Source: Halobellus captivus (GTDB lineage Archaea > Halobacteriota > Halobacteria > Halobacteriales > Haloferacaceae). Taken from it: a stretch of DNA of 64,000 nt. The notes under the pieces were generated by a model. That model did no database searches. It saw only the letters and a list, made by a program, of their open reading frames with translations, and was not told where the DNA came from. Location of the stretch: positions 847,109 through 911,108 of the forward strand of contig NZ_VJXQ01000001.1 in the NCBI RefSeq assembly GCF_007655485.1, written 5' to 3'. This document shows positions 51,490 to 60,252 of this stretch, piece by piece. A program made the position numbers and the translations under genes. The stretch's first letter is position 1, and the number at the start of each line of letters is the position of its first letter.

Positions 51490-53501
51490 GCGGTACAGAC
51501 GCGATGGAGTCGGGACCGGCCGAACCGGTCGGGTCGCAATCGACGGGACCGACGGACAGATCGACGCCCGCCGAACGACAGCGCGCGGACACCGAGCGCT
51601 CGCTCGGGCCGTTCGACCGCGCCGCCTACGCGCTGTTCGCCAGCCGCGCCGACTCCCGCCGACACGAACGCGATCGGAGGTCCTACCGCGGCACCACCGT
51701 CGCGATCTCGTTCGACCGCTACATCGCCCGCGTCTACGCGCTCTCGCTGATCCTCGCGGTGCTGGTCGCCGGAGGCGTCGTCGGATTGGGGATGCTCCTC
51801 CCCGGGGGGACAATCGAATCGACGGTGACTGCGGCCCTCGAACGCCTCGGGCGGGTCGGCGGGCGAGATCTGTCCGGATCGGTGGCCGCCGACGCGATCG
51901 CGCTCTCGGAACGGCAGCGCACCGCCGTCGTGGGTGTCGCGGGCGTCCTCATCGCGGCCGCAGTCCACCTCGCCGTCGTCTACGCGGGCGGGCGCTACCT
52001 CCGATGGCTCGCCGCCGCTCGCAGGGTGAACATCGGACGAACGCTCCCGAGCGCGGTCCGCTATCTGAACGTCCTCGCGTCGGGGAGCGACGGCCGTCGC
52101 GCGATGCTCCGCCGCGTCGCCGACACCGACGCCTACGGCGAGACGGCCGTCGCCGTCCGCAAGGCGCTCAACACCGCCGCGATGACGGGCAATATCGACG
52201 AGGGATTGCGGCGAGTTGCCAGAGACACGCCCGCGCAGGACAGCCTCGCGCCCTTCTTATTGAAGTTTCGCGAGCACGCCGATCAGGGCTCGGACTCGCT
52301 CAGAGAGTACCTCTCGATGGAGAGCCGGATGCTGCGGCACCAGCAGGACCGGGACCGACGGCGCGCGGAGGGATTTCTCGAACTCCTCGCGGAGCTGTTC
52401 GTGGTTCTGCTCGTGCTCCCGGCGCTGCTCGTGATCGTCCTCACCGTGATGAGCATTATTTCACCCGGGCTCTCAGCCCCGGTTTCGACCCCGTTCGGGC
52501 CCGTCACACTTCGCGCGCTCGTCGTCTACGGGAGCGCCGGGTTCATCCTCGCGGTCGGGCTCGCGACCGCGGCGCTCGTCTCGCGGCTCCGACCACCGGA
52601 TCAACACGTCGTGTACCGACGCCCGGCGAGCGCGTTGCCGACGCTCCGGACGGCGACGACGAACCCCGCGAGCGCTGCCGCGGCGTTCGCTCCCGTCGGA
52701 ATCGCCGGATTCGTCGCCTCCGTCAGTCTGGGCGTCGACACCGTGGTCGCGCTGCTCGTCGGCTACGTCGGGTTCTCGGTTCCGGTCGGCCTCGTCGCCG
52801 TCCGCCGCGCCCGGCTCGACGACGCGAAGGACCACGAGCTGAAGGACTTCGTGCACGCCGTCTCCGGGCACGTCAATCTCGGTCGCCCCTTCTCGGCGGC
52901 GGTCGATCACGTCGCCCGAGACGTCGATCTCGGACCGTTGAACGGCGACGTCGCCGATCTGGCGCTGAACCTTCAGCTCACGACGGCGACGGAACGCACC
53001 GACACGGATCTCAGAACGGCCGCGCTGGACCGGTTCGTCGACCGAGTGGGGACGCCGATGGCCGAGCAGACCGTCGGGCTCGTGATCGGCGCGCTCGACG
53101 CGGGCAGCGACACGGCCGTCGTCTTCGAGACGCTGCAGGGGGAAGTCGGCCGACTGTACCACGAGAAGCGGGCGCTGCGCTCGGGAATGTTAGTCTACGT
53201 CGCGGTCGGCTGGACGACCGCGCTTCTCGTCATCGGGATCAGTGCCGCGACGAGCGCCAACGTTTTCGCGGGCTTTGAGCGCCTGTCGACGATGTCCGAG
53301 CTCTCCGGCGTCGCGGTCGATCCCGGAGCGGTCGATCTGGCGCGCGATCAGTACCGCGTGTACGTGACGACGCAGGCGACGATGCTCGCCTCGGGGTGGT
53401 TCGCGGGCGTTGCCAGCCGCGGCCAGTACGAGGCGCTGTTGCACTCGGGATGTCTCGTCGCCGTCTGTCACGTCGTCTTCACGGGAATGGGATTGGTGTG
53501 A
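51486..53501 (+). CDS. TadC/PilC-type secretion system F membrane protein
   Basis: A 671-residue membrane protein. Two copies of the T2SF helix pattern (DAYGETAVAVRKALNTAAMTGNIDEGLRRVARDTP near residue 220 and HELKDFVHAVSGHVNLGRPFSAAVDHVARD near 455) are separated by transmembrane helices (LILAVLVAGGVVGLGMLLP near 90, FLELLAELFVVLLVLPALLVIVLTVMSII near 300). It is the inner-membrane platform for the ATPase. Its GTG overlaps the previous stop (GTGA). Confidence 0.9.
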   Translation: MSGTDAMESGPAEPVGSQSTGPTDRSTPAERQRADTERSLGPFDRAAYALFASRADSRRHERDRRSYRGTTVAISFDRYIARVYALSLILAVLVAGGVVGLGMLLPGGTIESTVTAALERLGRVGGRDLSGSVAADAIALSERQRTAVVGVAGVLIAAAVHLAVVYAGGRYLRWLAAARRVNIGRTLPSAVRYLNVLASGSDGRRAMLRRVADTDAYGETAVAVRKALNTAAMTGNIDEGLRRVARDTPAQDSLAPFLLKFREHADQGSDSLREYLSMESRMLRHQQDRDRRRAEGFLELLAELFVVLLVLPALLVIVLTVMSIISPGLSAPVSTPFGPVTLRALVVYGSAGFILAVGLATAALVSRLRPPDQHVVYRRPASALPTLRTATTNPASAAAAFAPVGIAGFVASVSLGVDTVVALLVGYVGFSVPVGLVAVRRARLDDAKDHELKDFVHAVSGHVNLGRPFSAAVDHVARDVDLGPLNGDVADLALNLQLTTATERTDTDLRTAALDRFVDRVGTPMAEQTVGLVIGALDAGSDTAVVFETLQGEVGRLYHEKRALRSGMLVYVAVGWTTALLVIGISAATSANVFAGFERLSTMSELSGVAVDPGAVDLARDQYRVYVTTQATMLASGWFAGVASRGQYEALLHSGCLVAVCHVVFTGMGLV

Positions 53502-54244
53502 GCGGGACTCCCGATTCCCCAGCGACACCCCGGGGCCGGGCGCAGACGGCCGTCGTCGGCGTCGCGATCCTGCTCGGAATCACCGTCCTCGCGGTCGGGG
53601 GGTTGACGGCGACCGCCGGATCAATCGTCGAGGACGGGGCCGCTTCGGCGTCGGCGACCCGCGTGAGCGACGATTTCAGTACTGCGCTCGCACCCGACAG
53701 CGGTGAGCGCGAGACCACCGTCGAGCTGGCGAGCGGCACGGTCTCGGTGGTGAACCGGTCGGTGTGGCTCCTCGACGACGACGGCGTCGTCTGGGCGGGA
53801 CACGCCGGGGCGATCGTCTACGCCGACGGGGAGCACCGCGTGACCGGGTTCGCAGGCGCGGTGGTGCGGAGCGACAAGCGCGGCAGCCGCGCGGTCGAAC
53901 CGAGCCGGATCGCGCCCGCCGACGGAACGCTGTACGTCGGCGTGCCCGTCCTCAACGCCAGCGGGGCCGACGGCGTCTCCACGGGGAACCACCGGCTCGC
54001 GGTGACGCTCCGGGCGGATGCGGAAAGCGAGCGACAGCGGCTCCCCGCGGCGAACTACCGCGTCGGCGTCGAGACGACGACGCCCGCGGTCTGGGAGCGG
54101 CACTTCCGCGAGCGCGGCGCGACCACGACGCGACGGGATTTCGACGGGGACGGGATCCCGAGCGTCGTGGCGTCGTTCGAGGGCGAGCGGACGGTTCACC
54201 TCGTGGTTCACGACATCCGGCTCGACGTGGGGGTGGGCCGGTGA
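53498..54244 (+). CDS. pilin-like/type IV prepilin-fold protein 1
   Basis: A 248-residue protein. Its N-terminus ATPRGRAQTAVVGVAILLGITVLAVGGLTATAGS has the hydrophobic helix with a preceding Gly-Arg-Ala cleavage context of archaeal type IV pilins (PibD-type, inferred). The remaining ~200 residues are strand-rich (YVGVPVLNASGADG). It lies in a five-gene overlap series behind the ATPase and TadC. Possibly an anchor or pseudopilin; family name not certain (DUF7289 from memory). Confidence 0.75.
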   Translation: MSGTPDSPATPRGRAQTAVVGVAILLGITVLAVGGLTATAGSIVEDGAASASATRVSDDFSTALAPDSGERETTVELASGTVSVVNRSVWLLDDDGVVWAGHAGAIVYADGEHRVTGFAGAVVRSDKRGSRAVEPSRIAPADGTLYVGVPVLNASGADGVSTGNHRLAVTLRADAESERQRLPAANYRVGVETTTPAVWERHFRERGATTTRRDFDGDGIPSVVASFEGERTVHLVVHDIRLDVGVGR

Positions 54245-54783
54245 AAACGCCGCCCTCGGCCGATCGCGGGCTCTCGCCCGTCGTGGGGAAGACGCTCGAA
54301 CTCGGCGTGGGAGTGCTGTTCGTCGCGCTGCTGACGGCGACGCTGTTCGGCGGGTTCGCGCCCGAGTACCGCGACGCGGTCGGTGCCGAACTGGGCGACC
54401 GGACGCTCGTCGCCGCCGCCGAACGGATCGAAGCGGCCGTCCCGGACGGCGACCTCGTCGCCGTCGAGCGTCGCGCGTCGCTGCGACTCCCGCCGACAGT
54501 TCGCGACGACCCCTACCGGATCGTCGCGGCGTCGACGGCGAACGGCTCGTCGGTGTCGCTCGTCCATCCCGACTCGCGGATCGGCGGGCGGCTCCGCCTC
54601 TCGCTGCCCGATTCGGCGAATGTCAGCGGATCTGTGAGGAGCGGGTCGCCGTCGTGGATTCTCGTCGACGGCGACGAAACCGCTCTTCGGGTTCACCTCG
54701 TCGATGGCGACGAAATCGGTAGAGGAGACCACGACAGAGACCGGATCGATGCAAGCGATTCGCCACCGGAGGGGAGGCGATGA
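54241..54783 (+). CDS. pilin-like protein 2
   Basis: A 180-residue protein, GTG 54241. DRGLSPVVGKTLELGVGVLFVALLTATLFGG is a pilin-type helix with the 'RGLSPVVG' pre-cleavage motif typical of haloarchaeal pilins. A short beta-rich extracellular domain follows. Overlaps its neighbours by 4 bp on both sides (GTGA, ATGA). Related haloarchaeal families have names in the DUF7266 range (from memory). Confidence 0.78.
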   Translation: MKTPPSADRGLSPVVGKTLELGVGVLFVALLTATLFGGFAPEYRDAVGAELGDRTLVAAAERIEAAVPDGDLVAVERRASLRLPPTVRDDPYRIVAASTANGSSVSLVHPDSRIGGRLRLSLPDSANVSGSVRSGSPSWILVDGDETALRVHLVDGDEIGRGDHDRDRIDASDSPPEGRR

Positions 54784-55589
54784 GCCCGAACGGATCCGTC
54801 GGATCGACCCGCACACCCGAGTCACGCGGACAGGCGAACCTCGTCGGCTTCGCCGTGGCGCTCGTCGTCGTGACGACCATCACCGTCGCCGGAGGCGCGC
54901 TCGCGAGCGACGCCCTGGCGGACGCGGATCGGCAGCCGGTAGCCGTCCACGCGGCCGAACGGCTCGCGGACCACCTCGTCGCCGCCGACGCGGCTCACAC
55001 GCGCGGGGCGAACGAACTTCGCCTCGCGTCCGTCTCGAATATCACGGCGGCAGATATCGATGACGAGATTCCGGCGGTCCGGGGGCGGTCAGTTCGCGTG
55101 ACGCTCGGCGACGAGGTGATCGTCGAGCGAGGGGGCTTCGAAGATGACGCCGAGGATCGATCGGTCGCCGAGGATCGATCGGTCGCCGGGGAGCGTTCGG
55201 TCGCCGAGGAGCGCTCGGTCGCCGTCGTGCGGCGAGTGCTGGTGACGCGAAGCGTCCCGCGAACCGAGCGCGTTGCAGTGGCGGACAATCCCACGGGAGG
55301 AGGTCCCGGAGCGAGCGACGGGAACGACGTCGTCGTCGACGACCACGACGGTCGGATAACCGTCGACGTCGACCCGGGCGGCCCGCGGGTGACGACCGTC
55401 ACCGCGGGCGGGCGGGTGGTGTTGCACGATCCGTCCGGACTCGACGGGCGATTCGAGGTGGCGGTCCCGGATCGGCGTCCGCTCCCCGTCGGGTTCGCGG
55501 TCGATGGATTCGGGCGCAGCACCGTGACCGTCGGCTGGACCGCGCGGAACGCGAGCGCCGAACAGTTGGTGGTGACTGTCGGTGCGTGA
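54780..55589 (+). CDS. pilin-like protein 3 with hexapeptide repeat
   Basis: A 269-residue protein, ATG 54780. SRGQANLVGFAVALVVVTTITVAGGALASDAL is a pilin-type helix. Residues 124-147 hold four tandem hexapeptides of the form (E/G)(D/E)RSVA, encoded by 18-bp tandem DNA repeats (55149-55220); strand-rich domain beyond. Overlaps the next gene by 8 bp. Confidence 0.75.
   Translation: MSPNGSVGSTRTPESRGQANLVGFAVALVVVTTITVAGGALASDALADADRQPVAVHAAERLADHLVAADAAHTRGANELRLASVSNITAADIDDEIPAVRGRSVRVTLGDEVIVERGGFEDDAEDRSVAEDRSVAGERSVAEERSVAVVRRVLVTRSVPRTERVAVADNPTGGGPGASDGNDVVVDDHDGRITVDVDPGGPRVTTVTAGGRVVLHDPSGLDGRFEVAVPDRRPLPVGFAVDGFGRSTVTVGWTARNASAEQLVVTVGA
55149..55220 (+). repeat. four tandem 18-bp repeats inside a pilin-like gene
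   Basis: Units begin at 55149, 55167, 55185 and 55203, each GCCG(A/G)GGA(T/G)CG then (A/T/C)TCGGTC. Units 1 and 2 are identical, so the expansion appears recent and is in frame. Confidence 0.9.
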
Positions 55590-56025
55590 GTTGAACTCGG
55601 GGCGAACCGCCGATCCGGAGACTGACCGGGCGCAACTCGCCACCTCGCTCGTCGAGGCCGCCGTCGGGGCGCTGTTGATCCTCTCCGTCGTTGCCGGGTT
55701 CGTCTGGGTGCCGACGGACGCGACCGAACCGGACGCGGAGTTAGACCGGATCGCGGTGGACGCACTGGCAGTCCTCGACGCTGAGCCGCCGGTGGGTGAC
55801 GGTCACAGCCGACTCACCGCCGCCTGCCGCTCGCCCGACGCGTTCGAGACGGAGCGAGCGGCGCTGGGTGAACGGCTCGATGACGTGTTGCCAACGGCCG
55901 TGTTCGGCCGCGTCGAGACGCCTCACGGCGTCGCCGGTGCGCCGCAGCCGAACGGCATCCCGAGCGGACAGGCGACGCTGCCGACGGCGCACTGCACCGT
56001 CACGATCCGGGTGTGGTACGTGTGA
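55582..56025 (+). CDS. pilin-like protein 4
   Basis: A 147-residue protein, GTG 55582. DRAQLATSLVEAAVGALLILSVVAGFVWVP is the N-terminal helix; a short domain with two cysteines follows (CRSPD and AHCTV). It overlaps the previous gene by 8 bp and the next by 4 bp. Confidence 0.73.
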   Translation: MRELNSGRTADPETDRAQLATSLVEAAVGALLILSVVAGFVWVPTDATEPDAELDRIAVDALAVLDAEPPVGDGHSRLTAACRSPDAFETERAALGERLDDVLPTAVFGRVETPHGVAGAPQPNGIPSGQATLPTAHCTVTIRVWYV

Positions 56026-56567
56026 GCCGTGACGACGAACGAACCGACCGCGCGCAGGTCGTCCTCGTCGCCGCCGCCGTCGTCGCCGTCGCGTTCCTCA
56101 CGATGACGCTCGCATACGCGCAATTGGGGTACGACGGCGACCGAACGGGGGCGGGCGCGGTGGACGTCGTCTCGGTTTCGGCGATCGAGCGGGGCGTCAC
56201 CGAGTCGTTCCGCGCCGCCGTCCGCGAGGAGTCGATGGAGTCGACCGACTCGTCGTGGCGCGAGCGCGAGCGCGTCGTCGAGCGGATCCGCGACGACGTT
56301 GACGCCGGAATCGACCGGTTGGAAGGGACTTACGCAGAGGACGATCGCTCACTCGTCGTCTCCTTCGACGACGCGACCGCGAGCGCGTGGAGCGAGTCGC
56401 ACTGTCCGGATGGTCCCGGGCGAGCGTTCGGCCCGTGTCGATCGATCGGCGGCGTCGTCGTCCAGGAGCGGGCCGGGGAGACGACACCGATCGCCGCGGC
56501 GTTCAGCGTTCGCATCGTCTCGCCCGCGGAGTCGACGACTGCGACAGTGGTCGTCTCGGCGGTTTGA
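56022..56567 (+). CDS. pilin-like protein 5 (helix-anchored)
   Basis: A 181-residue protein. GTG 56022 is preferred over GTG 56013 because it overlaps the previous stop as GTGA. DRAQVVLVAAAVVAVAFLTMTLAYAQLGYD is an N-terminal membrane helix in the pilin style. Charged helices follow. Last gene of the pilus-like operon; convergent with the next. Confidence 0.73.
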   Translation: MSRDDERTDRAQVVLVAAAVVAVAFLTMTLAYAQLGYDGDRTGAGAVDVVSVSAIERGVTESFRAAVREESMESTDSSWRERERVVERIRDDVDAGIDRLEGTYAEDDRSLVVSFDDATASAWSESHCPDGPGRAFGPCRSIGGVVVQERAGETTPIAAAFSVRIVSPAESTTATVVVSAV

Positions 56568-56608
56568 ATCGAATGCCGTTTCGACGTTGGATGCGCCCGT
56601 TCGTCGTC

Positions 56609-57304
56609 CTATCCGCCCAGCGCGGCGAACAGCGTGTAGGTACCGACGTAACTGACGGAGATGACCGCCGCGAAGCCGACGCCGCCGAGAAGCGGGCGCC
56701 GGAGTCGGACGAGCCAGTGGAGTGCGGCGAACATCACGCCCTCGGCGACGACGATGAACGCCGGGACGGTCCCGATCATCGCCAGGGGCGCGAACTCGTA
56801 CCACCAGATCTCGGCGAAGTGCGCGCCGTACTCGAAGAATCCGATCAGCACCATCGCCGCCACGGACGGCCCGACGGTCGCGGCGAGCGGCCCGGATCGC
56901 TCGTCGAGTCGACGGCCGAGATAGCCGAAGTACGTGATGACCAGCGCCCACGACAGGGGCATATACAGCGGCGATCCCACGAGCATCGGGAGCGAATCAG
57001 GGTAAACCAACGATCCCGTCGAGACGAGGAACGCGTCGACACTGACCTCCAGGAGGCCAGCGATACTCCCGAGAATGAATACGTCTCGAACTGCTGAATG
57101 TCTGAGTGCGATCCCGATTCCGATGGCGTACAACAGCCCGTTGTACGCGTACGTCAGCCACAGCGGCGTCTCGAAGAGAACGACGTGTCCGAAGACGGCC
57201 ATATTCACGCCGAGCCAACCCAACATCCGCAGGTCGGCGGGCGTCAACTCGCTGACGACGGCATCGAGCCACCCGGCCACCGCGGTGGATTGTGTCCTGC
57301 TCAT
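56609..57304 (-). CDS. polytopic membrane protein, haloarchaeal
   Basis: A 231-residue membrane protein with seven or eight hydrophobic helices. ATG 57304 (MSRTQSTAVAGW) is used; a minus-strand TATA at 57337-57346 lies just upstream. Segment SIAGLLEVSVDAFLVSTGSLVYPDSLPMLVGSPLYMPLSWALV resembles what I recall as DUF6989, an archaeal carotenoid-protein-like family, but this is uncertain. Divergent from the sensor kinase. Confidence 0.68.
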   Translation of the reverse strand: MSRTQSTAVAGWLDAVVSELTPADLRMLGWLGVNMAVFGHVVLFETPLWLTYAYNGLLYAIGIGIALRHSAVRDVFILGSIAGLLEVSVDAFLVSTGSLVYPDSLPMLVGSPLYMPLSWALVITYFGYLGRRLDERSGPLAATVGPSVAAMVLIGFFEYGAHFAEIWWYEFAPLAMIGTVPAFIVVAEGVMFAALHWLVRLRRPLLGGVGFAAVISVSYVGTYTLFAALGG

Positions 57305-57336
57305 TCGATGTGTCGATCTCACTCTTGCGGCGGGAA

Positions 57337-57346
57337 CTATATATTC
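57337..57346 (-). promoter_or_regulatory. TATA box of the 56609-57304 gene
   Basis: The minus strand reads GAATATATAG. It predicts a start near 57315 and a leader of about 10 nt before ATG 57304. Confidence 0.55.
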
Positions 57347-57436
57347 ACCCGTCGTTCTGATCGGAACCCGATGACGCAAGTTCGCATAGAGTGATTGTCA
57401 TAGTCCCCCAGTAGCGACCCCCGGATACGTTCACGT

Positions 57437-57466
57437 CAGTCGATTGGCCGACGCATCGATCGACTG
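57437..57466. promoter_or_regulatory. 8-bp inverted repeat in divergent promoter region
   Basis: CAGTCGAT (57437-57444) and ATCGACTG (57459-57466) are complementary across 14 bp, between the membrane-protein and kinase genes. Possible operator. Confidence 0.35.
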
Positions 57467-57515
57467 GTGGTTTGATGTATGAGGATCCCATCGGGACAAG
57501 ACGACCTGCCTCCGT

Positions 57516-59201
57516 ATGCCGTGGGAACTCACTGCGACGTCCGCCGCCGGATTTGCGACCCTTATCGTCTACGCAGCGCTGGTGCTCGTCGCGTTCTGGA
57601 ACTGGAAGTCTCGGTGCGGTCCGGAGGTAACCGTGATGCTCGCTGTGGTGGGACTCTCGGCGCTCACGTACTCGATACAGGTGGGGTACGACGTCGTCGC
57701 AACCCAGGTGTTCTGGTGGGAGCTCACGTTCGCGATCTCGACGGCAGCGCCGTTTCTGTGGTTGGTATTCGTCGTCCAGTACGTCAGCAGGGCGGCGTGG
57801 CTGACGCCGCGACGCGCAGTGCTGTTCGCGCTCGAACCGCTAGTGATGGTGTTTGCCATCGCGACGAATTCGATTCACGGCCTGATTTGGACGGTATCGG
57901 AGGACGTGACGGCGGTGCCGGGAACCGCAATCGAACTCTCGTTCGGGCCGCTCTACTACGGGCATCTGCTTTTGGCCTACCTCGTCGTCGTGATCGGGAT
58001 GGGAATGATCCTCCTCGTCGGGATCCGCTGGTCGCTCGTCTACTGGAAACAGGTGCTCGTGTTGCTCGTCGCCCCGCTCCCGCCGTTTCTCTCTAACTTC
58101 GCGTTTATGTTCGGTGTCAGCCCGATTCCGAACCTCGATCTGACGCCGTTCACCTTCGCGCTCACGGGGGTGTTTTTAGTGCTCGGGCTGTATCAGTTCG
58201 ATCTCCTCGAGCGCGTCCCGATCGCCCGTCGACAGGCCCTGCAAGCGATGGGGGACGGCCTCGTCGTCCTCAACGCGGATCGGCTCATCGTCGAGGTCGA
58301 CGACATCTCCCGTCGAATTCTCGATCCCGAACTGCGAGTCGGCCAGCCGATCGAGGCGGTGTTCTCCGAGACGCCGTTCGATCAGCTCCACGGCACCACC
58401 GTCACCGACGGAAACGACCACGCGTACGACATCCGGATCGCGGAACTGACCGACGAGCGGGGCGACAGAATCGGATACGCGCTGGCGCTGCGGGATGTCA
58501 CCGGTCGGCATCGGTACGAACAGCGACTCGAAGTCGCAAACCGCGTCCTGCGGCACAACCTCCGAAACGATATGAACGTGGTGCGCGGATACGCCGAGAT
58601 GGTCGCCTCCGGCTCCGAGGCGGATGCGAGCCGGGCCGCCCGGTCGATTCTGAACCGCACGGAGGATCTCCTCACCGTCAGCGACAAGGCGCGAAAGGTA
58701 TCGGAGCTCGACGACTCGCACATGCTGGCACCGAGCGTCCACGACGTCTCCGCCGTCGTCTCGGGCGTCGTCCACCAGGCCAAACGAACGTTTCCGAACA
58801 CGACGTTCACGGTGATCGGGACACCGCACGTGGAGGGACGACTCAGGGACGCTGGCGCGCTTGCAACGGCCGTCGAGGAACTGATCGAGCTGCTCGCCGC
58901 CCAATCCGAGACGACCGAAATCGACCTCGTGGTTGACCATCGAGACGATAGCGTCATCGTACGAATCGAGTCCGACGGCCCCGGGATCCCCGACGTCGAA
59001 CGCGAAACCCTGTCCGCGGGATCCGAAACGCCACTGCAGCACGCCGAAGGGTTGGGGCTGTGGCTCGCGTACTGGTGCGTGATCGAAAACGGCGGAACCC
59101 TCGCCTTCGGCGACGGACCGGACGCGTCAGACGGTGACACCGGGTTACATTCCACAGCGGCGACCAGTGCGACCATCACGCTCCCCGGGGCCAACGACTG
59201 A
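57516..59201 (+). CDS. sensor histidine kinase with N-terminal 7TM domain
   Basis: A 561-residue kinase. Residues 1-210 form seven transmembrane helices (histidine-kinase 7TM type); residues 230-335 a PAS-like domain (QAMGDGLVVLNADRLIVEVDD, YALALRDVTGRHRYEQRLEVANRVLRHNL). The phosphorylated His is in RHNLRNDMNVVRGYAE (near residue 346). The ATP lid is present (DGPGIPDVE and GLGLWLAYWCV), but the N-box region reads AVEELIELLAAQS and lacks the conserved Asn. It may be a weak or degenerate kinase. No response regulator nearby. Confidence 0.85.
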   Translation: MPWELTATSAAGFATLIVYAALVLVAFWNWKSRCGPEVTVMLAVVGLSALTYSIQVGYDVVATQVFWWELTFAISTAAPFLWLVFVVQYVSRAAWLTPRRAVLFALEPLVMVFAIATNSIHGLIWTVSEDVTAVPGTAIELSFGPLYYGHLLLAYLVVVIGMGMILLVGIRWSLVYWKQVLVLLVAPLPPFLSNFAFMFGVSPIPNLDLTPFTFALTGVFLVLGLYQFDLLERVPIARRQALQAMGDGLVVLNADRLIVEVDDISRRILDPELRVGQPIEAVFSETPFDQLHGTTVTDGNDHAYDIRIAELTDERGDRIGYALALRDVTGRHRYEQRLEVANRVLRHNLRNDMNVVRGYAEMVASGSEADASRAARSILNRTEDLLTVSDKARKVSELDDSHMLAPSVHDVSAVVSGVVHQAKRTFPNTTFTVIGTPHVEGRLRDAGALATAVEELIELLAAQSETTEIDLVVDHRDDSVIVRIESDGPGIPDVERETLSAGSETPLQHAEGLGLWLAYWCVIENGGTLAFGDGPDASDGDTGLHSTAATSATITLPGAND

Positions 59202-59304
59202 GAGGGGACGAACGACGGAGACGGAAGAACGCGCGTCGAAACGCTGCACCGCCGTCGTGCGCGGGACGCCGCAACAAGGCACGTGGTTTTTCTACGCCGT
59301 GACC

Positions 59305-60252
59305 GTGGCACACGGTGTGGATGCCGAGACCGCCCGGAAAATCGCGTTCGCCCTCCTCGCCGTCGCCGCGCTCGCCGGGGCCGCCGCGACGATCGATTCG
59401 ACCGTAACCGGCGGCAGCGGCGGGTTCGGCGGATCGGCGGGCGCACCTGAATCGAGCGGAAACGAGCCGGTGGTCGACCTCCCGCAGAGCAGCGGGACGT
59501 TCGAGGGTAAACCGATCTGCGTCCCGGTACTCGCACGGCCGCCGGTCGTCGTCGGACTGGCCGCGCTCCTCCTCATCGGTCACTACGCGGTGTACCGCCG
59601 AACCGGGACGTCGACGTCGGTCGTCGCCACAGCGGTGGCCGTCGGCCTCCCGGCCGTCGCGCTGTGGGGAATCCTCACCGCGTGTCAGCGCGACCTCTCG
59701 TTCGAGTTCCCGCGACTCGGCTTCGGAGGCGGCTTCCCGATCGGCGGCGGCACCGGCGGATTCGGGACGGGAGCGACCGGCGACGGCGCAATCGCGACGC
59801 CGACGCTGCTCTTCGGACTGCTCCTCCTCGTCGCCCTCGCGGGCGCAGTCGTCCTGTTGGTTCTGTCGACGGCGAGCGGCGGCGGTGACGACGCCGATGG
59901 GACGGCGGATTCGACTCCGGACGAACCGGATCCCGACGTGGAAGGCGTCGGCGAGGTCGCCGGGGCAGCCGCCGATCGGATCGAAGGCGACGCCGACGTC
60001 GGCAACGAGGTGTACCGCGCGTGGGTCGAGATGACGGCGCACCTCGACGTCGCCCGGCCGGAGAGCAGCACGCCCGGGGAGTTCGCCGCCGCCGCGGTCG
60101 GTGCGGGAATGGACGCCGACGACGTGGGCGAACTCACGCGCCTGTTCGAGGCGGTCCGGTACGGCGACGAGCGCGTGACCGACGAGCGGGCCGAGCGGGC
60201 CGTGACCGCGCTTCGAAGGATCGAGTCGGCGTACGCCGGGGAGGAGTCGTGA
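59305..60252 (+). CDS. DUF4129 domain membrane protein
   Basis: About 315 residues; GTG 59305 or GTG 59317 are possible starts. Four transmembrane helices alternate with Gly-rich linkers (FGGGFPIGGGTGGFGTG). The C-terminal ~100 residues hold the DUF4129 motif NEVYRAWVEMTAHLDVARPESSTPGEF with TPGEFA. Similar genes accompany DUF58 and MoxR in haloarchaea and bacteria. Overlaps the next gene as GTGA. Confidence 0.8.
   Translation: MAHGVDAETARKIAFALLAVAALAGAAATIDSTVTGGSGGFGGSAGAPESSGNEPVVDLPQSSGTFEGKPICVPVLARPPVVVGLAALLLIGHYAVYRRTGTSTSVVATAVAVGLPAVALWGILTACQRDLSFEFPRLGFGGGFPIGGGTGGFGTGATGDGAIATPTLLFGLLLLVALAGAVVLLVLSTASGGGDDADGTADSTPDEPDPDVEGVGEVAGAAADRIEGDADVGNEVYRAWVEMTAHLDVARPESSTPGEFAAAAVGAGMDADDVGELTRLFEAVRYGDERVTDERAERAVTALRRIESAYAGEES

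Noticed and set aside
57479..58096. ORF starting at ATG 57479, before the sensor kinase
   Set aside because: It continues as an Arg-rich shadow frame within the kinase gene; the kinase starts at ATG 57516.
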